Source of the DNA: Corynebacterium pygosceleis
GTDB taxonomy: Bacteria > Actinomycetota > Actinomycetes > Mycobacteriales > Mycobacteriaceae
Reading direction: 5' to 3'
Length of the DNA: 64,000 bases
NCBI RefSeq assembly: GCF_016595275.2
Contig: NZ_JAENIQ020000001.1
Coordinates: forward strand, 434,001 to 498,000
In this document: positions 28,274 to 36,391 of the stretch, one piece after another
Position numbering within the stretch: the stretch's first letter is position 1
Layout of the letters: the number at the start of each line of letters is the position of its first letter
Position numbers and translations under genes: made by a program
Notes under the pieces: generated by a model
Seen by the model: the letters and a program-made list of their open reading frames with translations, nothing else
Database searches by the model: none
What the model was told of the DNA's origin: nothing

Positions 28274-29098
28274 ATGCCGACGCTCACCGCCCTCGTTACC
28301 GTCTACCACGGGAACAACCCCGATCACCTGCGGCAGGCCCTCAAATCGGTCGCCGCGCAGACCCGTCCCGCGGAGGAGATCCTCATCGTCCGGGACGGGC
28401 CCGTCCCGGACGGGATCGCCGAAGTCGTGTCCGGCTTCCTGGAGAGCACCCCGACGGCACGGCAGCTCGAGCTGCCGGTGAACCGGGGACTCGGACCCGC
28501 GTCCCAGTCCGCACTGGATGAGATCGACACCGACTACTTCGCCCGCCTCGACGCCGATGACCTCGCCGAACCGGAACGTTTCGCCGTGCAGCTGGAGTTC
28601 CTCGCCGCGCACCCGGAGATCGATGTCCTGGGTACCGCGATGTCGGAGTTCACCGACGACGACCCGACCACGGTCACCGGCGTTCGTACCCTGCCGGAGG
28701 ACCACGCCGCGATCGCACGGTACGCCCGTATCAACACTCCCGTGAATCATCCGAGCGTGATGCTGCGGACGAGCGCCGTGCGTCGGGCGGGCGGTTACCG
28801 GGACGTCCATTTCATGGAGGACTACGATCTGTGGGCCCGGATGCTCACGAACGGGGCCAGGTTCCACAACCTCCCGGAGCCTCTGACCAGATTCCGTACG
28901 GGTGACGACATGTTCGCACGTCGTACGGGTCGTGGCATGTTCACCGCGGAACGGCGGATGCAGCGTAACCTCGTCGACTACGGTCTGGTGGGGCCTGTGC
29001 GGGCGGTGCTCAACCTCGGGATCCGGACGCTCTACCGGGCGCTCCCCCCACGACTCCTGAGAGCCACCTACCGGAGACTGTTCCACAGAGGAGGCTGA
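28274..29098 (+). CDS. Family 2 glycosyltransferase
   Basis: A 274-residue GT-A enzyme. N-terminal LTALVTVYHGNNPDHLRQAL nucleotide-binding region, acidic metal site ARLDADDLAEPERF, and a downstream acceptor segment around FMEDYDLWARML, which resembles the ED motif of inverting GT2 transferases. No membrane segment. ATG 28274 chosen: it lies 4 bp after the flippase stop, TACGCT ends 6 bp before it, and the conserved domain begins there. Likely makes a glycosidic bond in a cell-wall or lipid-linked glycan; donor and acceptor cannot be read from sequence. Confidence 0.85.
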   Translation: MPTLTALVTVYHGNNPDHLRQALKSVAAQTRPAEEILIVRDGPVPDGIAEVVSGFLESTPTARQLELPVNRGLGPASQSALDEIDTDYFARLDADDLAEPERFAVQLEFLAAHPEIDVLGTAMSEFTDDDPTTVTGVRTLPEDHAAIARYARINTPVNHPSVMLRTSAVRRAGGYRDVHFMEDYDLWARMLTNGARFHNLPEPLTRFRTGDDMFARRTGRGMFTAERRMQRNLVDYGLVGPVRAVLNLGIRTLYRALPPRLLRATYRRLFHRGG

Positions 29099-29197
29099 GG
29101 CCACGCTGTGAATGGGGGCATTCTCCTATGTCTCCTCTCCCCCGGGCACCGGTGCAGGTCTGAACGTCCCCCGGTGTCGACTAGCATGAGCACCATC

Positions 29198-29947
29198 ATG
29201 GAATCTCCCGACACAGTTTCACCGGATACAGCAGGCACCGACGGTGCCGTGTCCCCGGACCACGGGGACACCTGGCTCGTCGTGCCCTGTTACAACGAGG
29301 GAACCGTCATCGGCGACGTCATCCGCGCCGCCCGTGAGACGTTCCCCAACATCGTCGCGGTCAACGACGGCTCCACCGACAATTCCGACGTGGCCATCCA
29401 CGCCGCCGGCGCACACCTGGTCAACCATCCCGTGAACCTCGGTCAGGGTGCCGCCATCCAGACGGGCGTGGAGTACGCCCGCACGCAACCCGGTGCCCGG
29501 TTCTTCGTCACCTTCGACGCTGACGGCCAACACCAGGTCAAGGATGTCCTCGCCATGCTCGAACGGCTGCGCACGGAACCCCTGGACATCGTCGTCGGTA
29601 CGCGCTTCGGTCGTCCACGCGCCGAAGGCGATCAGGTTCCGCTGCTGAAACGCCTCGTGCTGCGCACCGTGGTGATGCTCTCCCCCAGGGCGAAGCGGAT
29701 GGGTCTCACCGACGCCCACAACGGGCTGCGGGCGTTCAACCGTCGTGTCGCGGAGGAACTGAACATCAGGATGAACGGCATGAGTCATGCGAGCGAGTTC
29801 GTCACGCAGATCGACGAACGCGGCTGGCGTGTCGCAGAACAGCCGGTCGACATCCTCTACACCGAGTACTCGATGAGTAAGGGCCAGTCTCTGATCAACG
29901 GTGTGAACATTCTGGCCGACGGACTGCTCGCCAGGAGGCTCCCGTGA
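29198..29947 (+). CDS. Polyprenyl-phosphate glycosyltransferase (GT2, DPM/PpgS-like)
   Basis: About 249 residues, of the dolichol-phosphate-mannose-synthase-like GT2 group: WLVVPCYNEGTVIGDVI, VNDGSTDNS, NLGQGAAIQTG, metal site FVTFDADGQHQ, VVGTRFG and DAHNGLRAFNR. Such enzymes transfer a sugar to polyprenyl phosphate on the cytoplasmic face; M. tuberculosis PpgS (Rv3631) is a comparable case. The start is uncertain between ATG 29186 and ATG 29198: TAGCAT (29182-29187) suits transcription starting near 29195, so I chose 29198. The gene overlaps DUF2304 by 4 bp (GTGA), which points to a functional pair. Confidence 0.85.
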   Translation: MESPDTVSPDTAGTDGAVSPDHGDTWLVVPCYNEGTVIGDVIRAARETFPNIVAVNDGSTDNSDVAIHAAGAHLVNHPVNLGQGAAIQTGVEYARTQPGARFFVTFDADGQHQVKDVLAMLERLRTEPLDIVVGTRFGRPRAEGDQVPLLKRLVLRTVVMLSPRAKRMGLTDAHNGLRAFNRRVAEELNIRMNGMSHASEFVTQIDERGWRVAEQPVDILYTEYSMSKGQSLINGVNILADGLLARRLP

Positions 29948-30309
29948 TCACCGGACAACTGCTCATCCAGATACTTCTGCTGGTCTGCACGACCGCACTG
30001 GTCGTGTACTTCCTGTCGAACCGGAGAAAGGCCCGGGCCAAGGCCGGGGTGAAGATCGGTTTCATCCTGTTCATCCTCGCGGCCATCTGGGCGGTGCTGC
30101 GCCCCGATGATCTGACGGTCGTCGCGAACTGGGTCGGTGTGGACCGGGGAACGGATCTGCTGCTCTACGCCCTGACCGTCGCCTTCATGTTCACCACACT
30201 GAGCTCCTGGGTCCGGTTCCGGGAGCAGGATCTGCGTTACGCGCGGCTCGCCCGAGCCATAGCCCTGCGCAACGCGGTCCGTCCCGGGGACGACTACCCG
30301 TCCGCATAG
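29944..30309 (+). CDS. DUF2304 membrane protein, partner of the polyprenyl-phosphate glycosyltransferase
   Basis: A 121-residue protein with three membrane helices (LLIQILLLVCTTALVVYFLS, VKIGFILFILAAIWAVL, LLLYALTVAFMFTTLSSWV) and a basic C-terminal tail. DUF2304 genes regularly follow DPM-like GT2 genes; in mycobacteria the matching small protein interacts with and enhances the synthase. Starts with GTG overlapping the glycosyltransferase stop. Confidence 0.85.
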   Translation: MITGQLLIQILLLVCTTALVVYFLSNRRKARAKAGVKIGFILFILAAIWAVLRPDDLTVVANWVGVDRGTDLLLYALTVAFMFTTLSSWVRFREQDLRYARLARAIALRNAVRPGDDYPSA

Positions 30310-30397
30310 CGGAACCGACGGTTGGCTTTCCCCGTTCTTCGTGGACAATGGGAAACTGACCGATTCACCCACCACGCCCCTCAGAAGGAGCTTTCCC

Positions 30398-31393
30398 GTG
30401 TCCGACGAGACCGCGGAGAACACCGCGTCAACCGAATCCTCCACTCCGGCGGCGGAAGAGACCCCCACCACCACCCGGATCCCGCCGACGATGTGGGTCT
30501 TCACCGTCCTCCTCGTCATCATCGCCAGCCTCGTCGGGTACGTCATCGGGGACCGCACCTCAGATCGACCGGCCGCACCGAGCACCACCGCCACCGGGGA
30601 GACGACGGCGGAGACGGGCGGCTCCGTGCCCTCCTACGAGGACGTCCTCGACTCCGTCACGCCGGGCGCCGACGGCACCCGCGGCGACGGCCCGGAGAAG
30701 ATGGACGACGGCACCTATGACGCGATGTACTGGGGCCCGCGGGGGCCGTTGCAGACGCAGGAGGACATGCTCAACATCCACCGTCGCAACGTCCATGATC
30801 CCTTCGCCGTCGGTGCGATCGACGCCCCCGTCGTCATCTCCGAGTTCTCCGACTTCGAGTGCCCCTTCTGCTCCCTGTTCGCGAACGAAACCGAGCCGAC
30901 CCTCCTGAGCAGGTACGTCGACACCGGTCTGGTCCGTATGGAGTGGAACGACCTCCCGATCAACGGCCCGAACGCGGAAGCCGCCGCACGGGCCGGGCGG
31001 GCCGCCGCCGAACAGGGCCGGTTCATAGAGTTCAAGCACGCCCTCTACAACGCCTCGAAGGATGTGTCCGGACACCCGAACCACGGGATCGAGGACTTCA
31101 TGAGGTTCGCCGAGGAAGCCGGGGTCCCGGACCTGGACAAGTTCCGCGCCGACGCGACCAGTGACAGGTACGACGAGGTGATCGCCAACGCCCGCGCCTA
31201 CGCCAGCGGCATCGGGATCAGCGGAACCCCCGGATTCGTCATCGGGGAGACCTTCGTCGGTGGCGCCCAACCCCTGGACGTGTTCGAGGAGGTCATCAAC
31301 ACCGAACTGAAGCGCGTCGCCGACGGGGAGGTCACGGTCACCGAGCCCGACACCCGCTCCGCCGCTGAACTCACCGACGCCGGAGCGCAGTAA
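30398..31393 (+). CDS. Membrane-anchored DsbA-like thioredoxin-fold protein
   Basis: 331 residues from GTG 30398, which has the Shine-Dalgarno AGAAGGAG 7 bp upstream; an in-frame ATG at 30341 has none. Cytoplasmic acidic tail, one transmembrane helix (MWVFTVLLVIIASLVGYVIG, about residues 32-51), a Ser/Thr linker, then a DsbA/Thioredoxin_4 domain with active site ECPFC at about residue 156 and the cis-proline loop GISGTPGFVIG. Faces the periplasm-equivalent space and probably oxidises or isomerises exported proteins. Four bp before the ccdA-like gene. Confidence 0.9.
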   Translation: MSDETAENTASTESSTPAAEETPTTTRIPPTMWVFTVLLVIIASLVGYVIGDRTSDRPAAPSTTATGETTAETGGSVPSYEDVLDSVTPGADGTRGDGPEKMDDGTYDAMYWGPRGPLQTQEDMLNIHRRNVHDPFAVGAIDAPVVISEFSDFECPFCSLFANETEPTLLSRYVDTGLVRMEWNDLPINGPNAEAAARAGRAAAEQGRFIEFKHALYNASKDVSGHPNHGIEDFMRFAEEAGVPDLDKFRADATSDRYDEVIANARAYASGIGISGTPGFVIGETFVGGAQPLDVFEEVINTELKRVADGEVTVTEPDTRSAAELTDAGAQ

Positions 31394-31397
31394 CACA

Positions 31398-32210
31398 GTG
31401 CTCTCCATCGGTGTCGCGGGAGCATTCCTCGGCGGGATTCTCTCCATTCTGAGTCCCTGCTCGGCACTCCTTCTGCCCGCGTTCTTCGCCTACGCGTTCA
31501 CGTCGAAACGCCAGCTGCTCGGACGTACCGCCGTGTTCTTCGCCGGACTCGCCGCCGTCCTCGTCCCCGTCGGCGCAGGTGTCGGGGGATTCAGTTCCCT
31601 GTTCACCCAGCACCGCGACACGGTGATCTCCGTGGCGGGCTGGACGATGGTGGCCTTCGGTGTCTGGTCCCTGCTCGGCCTCGGATTCCGTGTTCCCGGG
31701 CTCTCCACCATGAACAACCGCATCCGGGGCACCGGGTGGCTGCCCGTGTTCGCGCTCGGCGCGGTCTACGGTTTCGCCGGCTTCTGCGCAGGTCCCCTCC
31801 TCGGGGCGGTGCTCGCAGCCTCCGCTCTCGGTGGCTCCGCCGGCTACGGCGCGGTCGTCATGGCCTGCTACGCCCTCGGCATGACCGTCCCCCTGTTCCT
31901 CCTGGCACTCCTGTGGGAACGCTTCGATCTCGGTCACGCGAGCTGGCTCCGGGGCCACGACATCCACGTCGGCCCGGTCCGCACGAACACACTCAGCATC
32001 GCGGCAGGTGCCCTGTTCATCCTCATCGGACTGACCTTCATCACGAGCCACGGAACCTCGGCGCTGCCCGCCCTGCTGGACACGGAGACCCAGTTCCGGT
32101 TGCAGAGTCAGGTCGCCCGGTTCGCGGCGGGCATCGACAACGTCATTGCCCTGATCATCATTCTCTGCGTCATCGCCGCAGGGGTCGGCGTTCGGCTCCT
32201 GCGGCGGTAA
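31398..32210 (+). CDS. CcdA/DsbD-type thiol-redox membrane protein
   Basis: A 270-residue protein with six or seven helices and the two membrane cysteines of the CcdA family, in ILSPCSALLLPAF and FAGFCAGPLLG. These carry electrons from cytoplasmic thioredoxin across the membrane to extracytoplasmic thiol proteins. GTG start 4 bp after the DsbA-like stop. With its partner it forms a two-gene redox module; no cytochrome c maturation genes are nearby, so the target may be secreted proteins such as the lipoprotein downstream. Confidence 0.85.
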   Translation: MLSIGVAGAFLGGILSILSPCSALLLPAFFAYAFTSKRQLLGRTAVFFAGLAAVLVPVGAGVGGFSSLFTQHRDTVISVAGWTMVAFGVWSLLGLGFRVPGLSTMNNRIRGTGWLPVFALGAVYGFAGFCAGPLLGAVLAASALGGSAGYGAVVMACYALGMTVPLFLLALLWERFDLGHASWLRGHDIHVGPVRTNTLSIAAGALFILIGLTFITSHGTSALPALLDTETQFRLQSQVARFAAGIDNVIALIIILCVIAAGVGVRLLRR

Positions 32211-32339
32211 CCAGGCGACAGCGACATGTAGCAGATACACTGCATTTCTCTGTAGGATTCTCAGTCACGCCTCTCCCGAGGTCAGTCAATCCGGAGAACA
32301 CCTCCGAGCGGCAGATCATCCCAAGAGAAAAGAGAACCC

Positions 32340-33446
32340 GTGAAGAAAACAGTTCTGTCCGTCCTGACCGCCGCAGCACTCCCCGGTACCGTACTTCTGA
32401 GTTCCTGTGGAGATTCAACCGGACACGGAGCGCCCCCTTCCGGGGAAGCTCAGTCTCAGGCCGATACCCGGACTCCCGAGGGGGACGGCGACCGCGAGGA
32501 AACTGAACCGGCGGGAGGGTACTGCACCGATGTGGAGCAGGTGGCGATCATCAACTACTCACTGTTCAGTGTTCCGGAGGTCTGGCAGTACCCCATCGAG
32601 TACTTCAGACCCGTCGAGTTCAGCTACCTCGACGATTTCATCACCGGGGCGGCGGAGGTCTGGAGTGAGTTCTCCCGGGTGGCGCCAGAAGAGATCAGTG
32701 GCTCGGCGGCCCAGGCCATGAAGAGGATCAACGACATCCATACAAAATCCTTCGAGGAGGAACTGAAGGACGGGGATGTCCGGGAGTTCTTCGTCTCTCC
32801 CGAGCTCGCGGAGATTGACGCCTATACCATCGAGAAATGCGGTGCCGACCACTCGGTCCGCCAACGGAATCCGGTGGAGCACTACTACCCCACCGGTGAC
32901 GGTGTCCTCCTCGACGGGGAATTCTCCGACGAAGACGGCTACCGGTACCGGATCGTCGTCGATTCTCCGCCCGAACTGAGCTACGACATCAACGTGGCGG
33001 ATGCGAAACCCGGAAAGGCGCTCGTCTCCTACAAGACCAGGATCACCGGACACATCGAGAACCTGACGCCGGGCAGAAACGCCCCCGTGCCCCCGTACCC
33101 GACGATCCGACAGTACCTCGATGAATCGCACCCGATCTGCGGATCGTGGCGCGCGGTCAACTCCGATGAAGGCTGCTTCTTGTCCGGTGAGCTGATGGTC
33201 CTGACAGATCCTCTCCCTGCGGGCGCCACCGTTCCGTTCACCGCGGAGCTGGGGACCGAGGGCGGTCCGGATATCAGCGCTGTTCACCCGAACAGATTCG
33301 AGTCCGGGGAGAGTACCGCTGAATCCACCATCAGTGACCTCGTCGACCGATCCGAGTGGAAGGTCACGGTCGGATATCCCGCCCACTCGCACGGAGACAC
33401 CAGTTTCCCGAAGAAATGCTTCTCCACCTCGAACCTGTGCGACTGA
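32340..33446 (+). CDS. Cysteine-containing lipoprotein of unknown function
   Basis: 368 residues from a GTG start. Signal peptide KKTVLSVLTAAALPGTVLL ends in the lipobox LSSC (Cys 23), so the protein is predicted to be lipid-anchored outside the membrane. An acidic linker of about 35 residues follows. Six further cysteines (in GGYCTD, EKCGAD, PICGSW, EGCFLS, KKCFST, NLCD) could form three disulfides. No family recognised. It is 129 bp behind the DsbA/CcdA pair, with possible -10 boxes TACACT (32236-32241) and TAGGAT (32253-32258), so probably its own promoter. Confidence 0.8.
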   Translation: MKKTVLSVLTAAALPGTVLLSSCGDSTGHGAPPSGEAQSQADTRTPEGDGDREETEPAGGYCTDVEQVAIINYSLFSVPEVWQYPIEYFRPVEFSYLDDFITGAAEVWSEFSRVAPEEISGSAAQAMKRINDIHTKSFEEELKDGDVREFFVSPELAEIDAYTIEKCGADHSVRQRNPVEHYYPTGDGVLLDGEFSDEDGYRYRIVVDSPPELSYDINVADAKPGKALVSYKTRITGHIENLTPGRNAPVPPYPTIRQYLDESHPICGSWRAVNSDEGCFLSGELMVLTDPLPAGATVPFTAELGTEGGPDISAVHPNRFESGESTAESTISDLVDRSEWKVTVGYPAHSHGDTSFPKKCFSTSNLCD

Positions 33447-33470
33447 CTGCGTTCGACCGTGATCAGCCCC

Positions 33471-33510
33471 CAGGTATGCTCCCCGGCGACGCCATCGGGG
33501 AGCACACCTG
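33471..33510. terminator. Bidirectional terminator, lipoprotein gene and MFS gene
   Basis: CAGGT and TGCTCCCCG (33471-33485) pair with CGGGGAGCA and ACCTG (33496-33510), with one mismatch and a 10-nt loop. It lies between convergent stop codons. Confidence 0.7.
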
Positions 33511-33512
33511 CG

Positions 33513-34769
33513 TCAGAACCTCCGGCCCGTCACGCTCACCACGCCCAGTACGACCGTCGCGACGACCGCCCCGAATCCGAGCATCAGGGGATAGCTGAAC
33601 CAGTCGCTGAGCCTGGTCAGCAGCGCCGGGAAAGCCATCCCGGTGTACGTGAAGCAGTAGAAGATACCGGTCAGGGCGCCGAGTTCGTTCGGGGCGGCCA
33701 TCCGCTGCACCTCGGACAGACCCGTGTAGACGCACAGTCCGTAGGAGAGCCCCAGGAAAACGCACGCGACGAGCATCACCGGCACCCCCGGATTGAGCAC
33801 CACGGCGACGGCCCCGACGAATCCGGCGATGGTCGCCATCATCGCGACGACCGGGCCACGTGCGCCCCCGTTTCCGGCGATCGCGGGTGCCGCCTGCTGG
33901 ATGGCGAAACCGACCCCCAGGGTCAGCAGGGTGATCGCACCGGAGAACGCCAGCGGGTGCGCGACGTGGTCCTGCATGCGTGCCGACAGTGTCGCGTAGG
34001 CGGTGAACCCGGAACCGAACACCCACGGCGCGATGGGCAGCACGACCGCGTAGAAGCGGGGATTCCGCAACGAGGGCACCCGCAGGCTGTCCAGCACGGA
34101 GCGGCGCTTCGCGTGGATGGCGGGCTGCCGGGTCTCCGGGATCGTCAGGAGCAGCGGAACCAGAACCAGGGACAGCACCACATGGACACCGAAGGACAAC
34201 TGACCCGGCCAGGGCAGCCACTGGGCGAGAACACCGGCCACAGCCGGGCCGACCGCGAACCCGGCGGTCAACGCCATCGAGGCACGCTTCGCGCCCGACG
34301 AGGGCCGGGCCCCCGGGTCGAACAACGGCGCGGAGAGTTCCTTCACCCACGAACCGCCACCGGTCATCGCCATACCGACCGCGAGCCCGGAGAGGAGACG
34401 ACCGACGGTCATCCACCCCGCGGTGTGCTCCGCGAGGGCGATGATCACCGATGCGAGCACCGCGAGGACCGGGGCGGGCAGCATGACCGGACGTCGGCCG
34501 TACCGGTCGGTCAGCGGACCGGTGACCAGCAGCCCCACCGCGACCCCGATGGCGTAGGCGACGAGCATGAGATCGACGAACACGGGGGAGAACTCCCCCG
34601 CCTGCCGGTACAGCACGAGCAGTGGGGTGAACTCGTTCCCGCCCCAGGCGACCGTGAACATGCTGAGTGCCACCGGCAGCCAGGCCCGGCGTTCCCCGGC
34701 GACGCGTCTGAGCGCGTGCCCCGGACGGACGTAGCCGGGCACATGTGATTCAGAGCTCTCCTCCACCAT
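33513..34769 (-). CDS. MFS transporter
   Basis: About 418 residues with 12 predicted helices and the major-facilitator motif A between helices 2 and 3 (GPLTDRYGRRPVML). WGGNEFTPLLVLYRQ in helix 1 and a GTGGSW-like glycine cluster (MTGGGSWVKEL) in helix 4-5 suggest an efflux-type (DHA1-like) member. Substrate unknown. The start is taken at ATG 34769, because TAGCAT ends 6 bp before it; a GTG two codons earlier is inside that element's spacer. Confidence 0.85.
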   Translation of the reverse strand: MVEESSESHVPGYVRPGHALRRVAGERRAWLPVALSMFTVAWGGNEFTPLLVLYRQAGEFSPVFVDLMLVAYAIGVAVGLLVTGPLTDRYGRRPVMLPAPVLAVLASVIIALAEHTAGWMTVGRLLSGLAVGMAMTGGGSWVKELSAPLFDPGARPSSGAKRASMALTAGFAVGPAVAGVLAQWLPWPGQLSFGVHVVLSLVLVPLLLTIPETRQPAIHAKRRSVLDSLRVPSLRNPRFYAVVLPIAPWVFGSGFTAYATLSARMQDHVAHPLAFSGAITLLTLGVGFAIQQAAPAIAGNGGARGPVVAMMATIAGFVGAVAVVLNPGVPVMLVACVFLGLSYGLCVYTGLSEVQRMAAPNELGALTGIFYCFTYTGMAFPALLTRLSDWFSYPLMLGFGAVVATVVLGVVSVTGRRF

Positions 34770-34862
34770 GGACACATGCTAGACCGTGATCCGGTTCACC
34801 CCGGGGAGGGGGCGCACCTGAGCCCTTCCTCTCCCCCCGTCCGACGGAGTCCCGGACGAAAA

Positions 34863-34892
34863 AGTCCCTCCCCGGACGACCGGGGAGGGACT
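34863..34892 (-). terminator. Terminator of tRNA-Thr
   Basis: Perfect 13-bp stem, AGTCCCTCCCCGG at 34863-34875 and CCGGGGAGGGACT at 34880-34892, 4-nt loop. On the minus strand it is followed by a run of five T, so it is a classical intrinsic terminator 8 bp beyond the tRNA end. Confidence 0.9.
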
Positions 34893-34900
34893 GTGCGATG

Positions 34901-34976
34901 TGGAGCCGCCTGCGAGAATCGAACTCGCGACCTTTTCATTACGAGTGAAATGCTCTACCGACTGAGCTAAGGCGGC
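34901..34976 (-). tRNA. tRNA-Thr (anticodon CGT)
   Basis: Cloverleaf on the minus strand: acceptor GCCGCCT/AGGCGGC (7 bp), D arm with GCTC/GAGC, anticodon stem TTTCA/TGAAA with loop CTCGTAA (anticodon CGT, reads ACG), variable AGGTC, T arm GCGAG-TTCGATT-CTCGC, discriminator T and genomically encoded CCA. TAGAGT at 34999-35004 is the likely -10, giving a leader of about 16 nt. Confidence 0.97.
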
Positions 34977-35048
34977 ACGGTACTGGTACCGGGTATCCAC
35001 TCTAGCGCATGAACGTCGCTGACACGAAAGACCAGCACAGAGCCTTTG

Positions 35049-36332
35049 TCAGGACACTCCGCAGGCCTTACGCAGTCGTCCGACGAGCGCGTCCATTGCC
35101 ACGATGGGGCGTACGCTCTGGCCGAGTGACTCCCGGCAGAGCGTCACGGCGTCGAGGCACTCCACCAGAGCTTCGGCGGTGTTGCGCTCGGCGAGTGTGT
35201 CGACGATCTCCACCATGTCCGGGTGGATGCGCTGCACCTCCTGCGCGCCGGAGGACTCGAGCAGCGCGTCCCGGTAGAGGCCCGCCAGGTCCACGAGAGA
35301 GAGGTCGAGGGCGTCCCGCAGGTACCGGGTACGCCGCCGTTTCTGCCTCTCCTCCAGTTCCCTGATCTCGGTGCGGGTCCCACGAAGCGCCTTGACGGTG
35401 CCCTTCCCCTTCGCGCCCAGTCCCAGGGCGACGGTGAGTTTCTCGGTCTCCCGTTCGTCGAGGGCGTCGAGGGTTTCCCCGGCCTCCGTCTCGATGGTGC
35501 GGATCAGGTTGGTGACCTCCCGGAACGCAAGGTCACCCTCGTAGACGAGACGTGCGAGCCCCAGGACCTGCGCACGCCGTTGCTGGGCGGCGGTACTGCG
35601 CACCAGGTTCCGCGCCCGGCCGATGTGCCCCGCGGACGCCGCCGCGGCGAGCTTCGCGTCACCGTCCGTGACCCCCAGTTCCCGGACGAGGATACGGGCG
35701 ACATCGGGGATCGCCGGTGTCGGGACGTAGACGTGGCGACACCGGGAACGCAGCGTGATCGCGATGTCCCGCGGGTCCGTCGACGGGGAGCACAGGATGA
35801 TCACCGTTCGTTCCGGCGGCTCCTCGACGGTCTTGAGCAGGGCATTGGCCGCGGCGTCGCTCAATCTGTCGGCGTCCTCGATGACCACGACCCGCCAGTC
35901 GGCCGTGGTGGGACGCTTCGATGCGTCCCGGATCACATCGCGCATCAGCTTGACGCTGATGCTCAGCTCGTGGGGAACCACGTGAATGACGTCGGCGTGG
36001 GTCCCGGCGAGGACGGTCCGGCATGCGGTGCACCGGCCGCAACCGGCGACCCCGGGGTCACCGCACACGAGCGCCGCGGCGAAGGCGAGGGCGGCGACCG
36101 AGCGCCCGGAACCGGGGGGCCCCGTGAACAACCACGAGTGCGTCATTCCGGCGCCCTCCACTCCGGCGGGTGCGGAGCCGTCGACGGCGCGTCCGGCGGC
36201 CAGCGCACGGGCTGACGCTGCGGCACCGGTCAGGGTGCGACGGACAGCTCCGGATCCGGCGATCCGGTCGAAGACATCCGTACCGGGCACCGGGGCGTCG
36301 GACGGATTCTGGGGGGTGTTCGACGTACTCAC
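35049..36332 (-). CDS. holB: DNA polymerase III subunit delta'
   Basis: Clamp-loader AAA+ subunit, 427 residues. N-terminal P-loop-like segment LFTGPPGSGRS has Arg in place of the Walker A lysine, in keeping with delta' subunits, which need not hydrolyse ATP. Zinc-binding cysteines in CGDPGVAGCGRCTAC, Walker B-like RVVVIEDADRL, and the sensor segment LLKTVEEPPERTVIILCS. A charged region with RQKRRRTR is near residue 340. GTG start with TAGGCT ending 6 bp upstream. Convergent with the tRNA's downstream side, divergent from the cyclase. Confidence 0.92.
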   Translation of the reverse strand: MSTSNTPQNPSDAPVPGTDVFDRIAGSGAVRRTLTGAAASARALAAGRAVDGSAPAGVEGAGMTHSWLFTGPPGSGRSVAALAFAAALVCGDPGVAGCGRCTACRTVLAGTHADVIHVVPHELSISVKLMRDVIRDASKRPTTADWRVVVIEDADRLSDAAANALLKTVEEPPERTVIILCSPSTDPRDIAITLRSRCRHVYVPTPAIPDVARILVRELGVTDGDAKLAAAASAGHIGRARNLVRSTAAQQRRAQVLGLARLVYEGDLAFREVTNLIRTIETEAGETLDALDERETEKLTVALGLGAKGKGTVKALRGTRTEIRELEERQKRRRTRYLRDALDLSLVDLAGLYRDALLESSGAQEVQRIHPDMVEIVDTLAERNTAEALVECLDAVTLCRESLGQSVRPIVAMDALVGRLRKACGVS

Positions 36333-36391
36333 TCCCCCAGCCTATAGGCGAGCTCGCGCACATGTCCGGTGCTCCGGTTAAGGTGATGGAC

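Noticed and set aside
33459..34748. 429-codon open frame antisense to the MFS transporter
   Set aside because: His/Arg/Gln/Gly-rich low-complexity translation with no domain; the MFS frame has clear helices and motif A.
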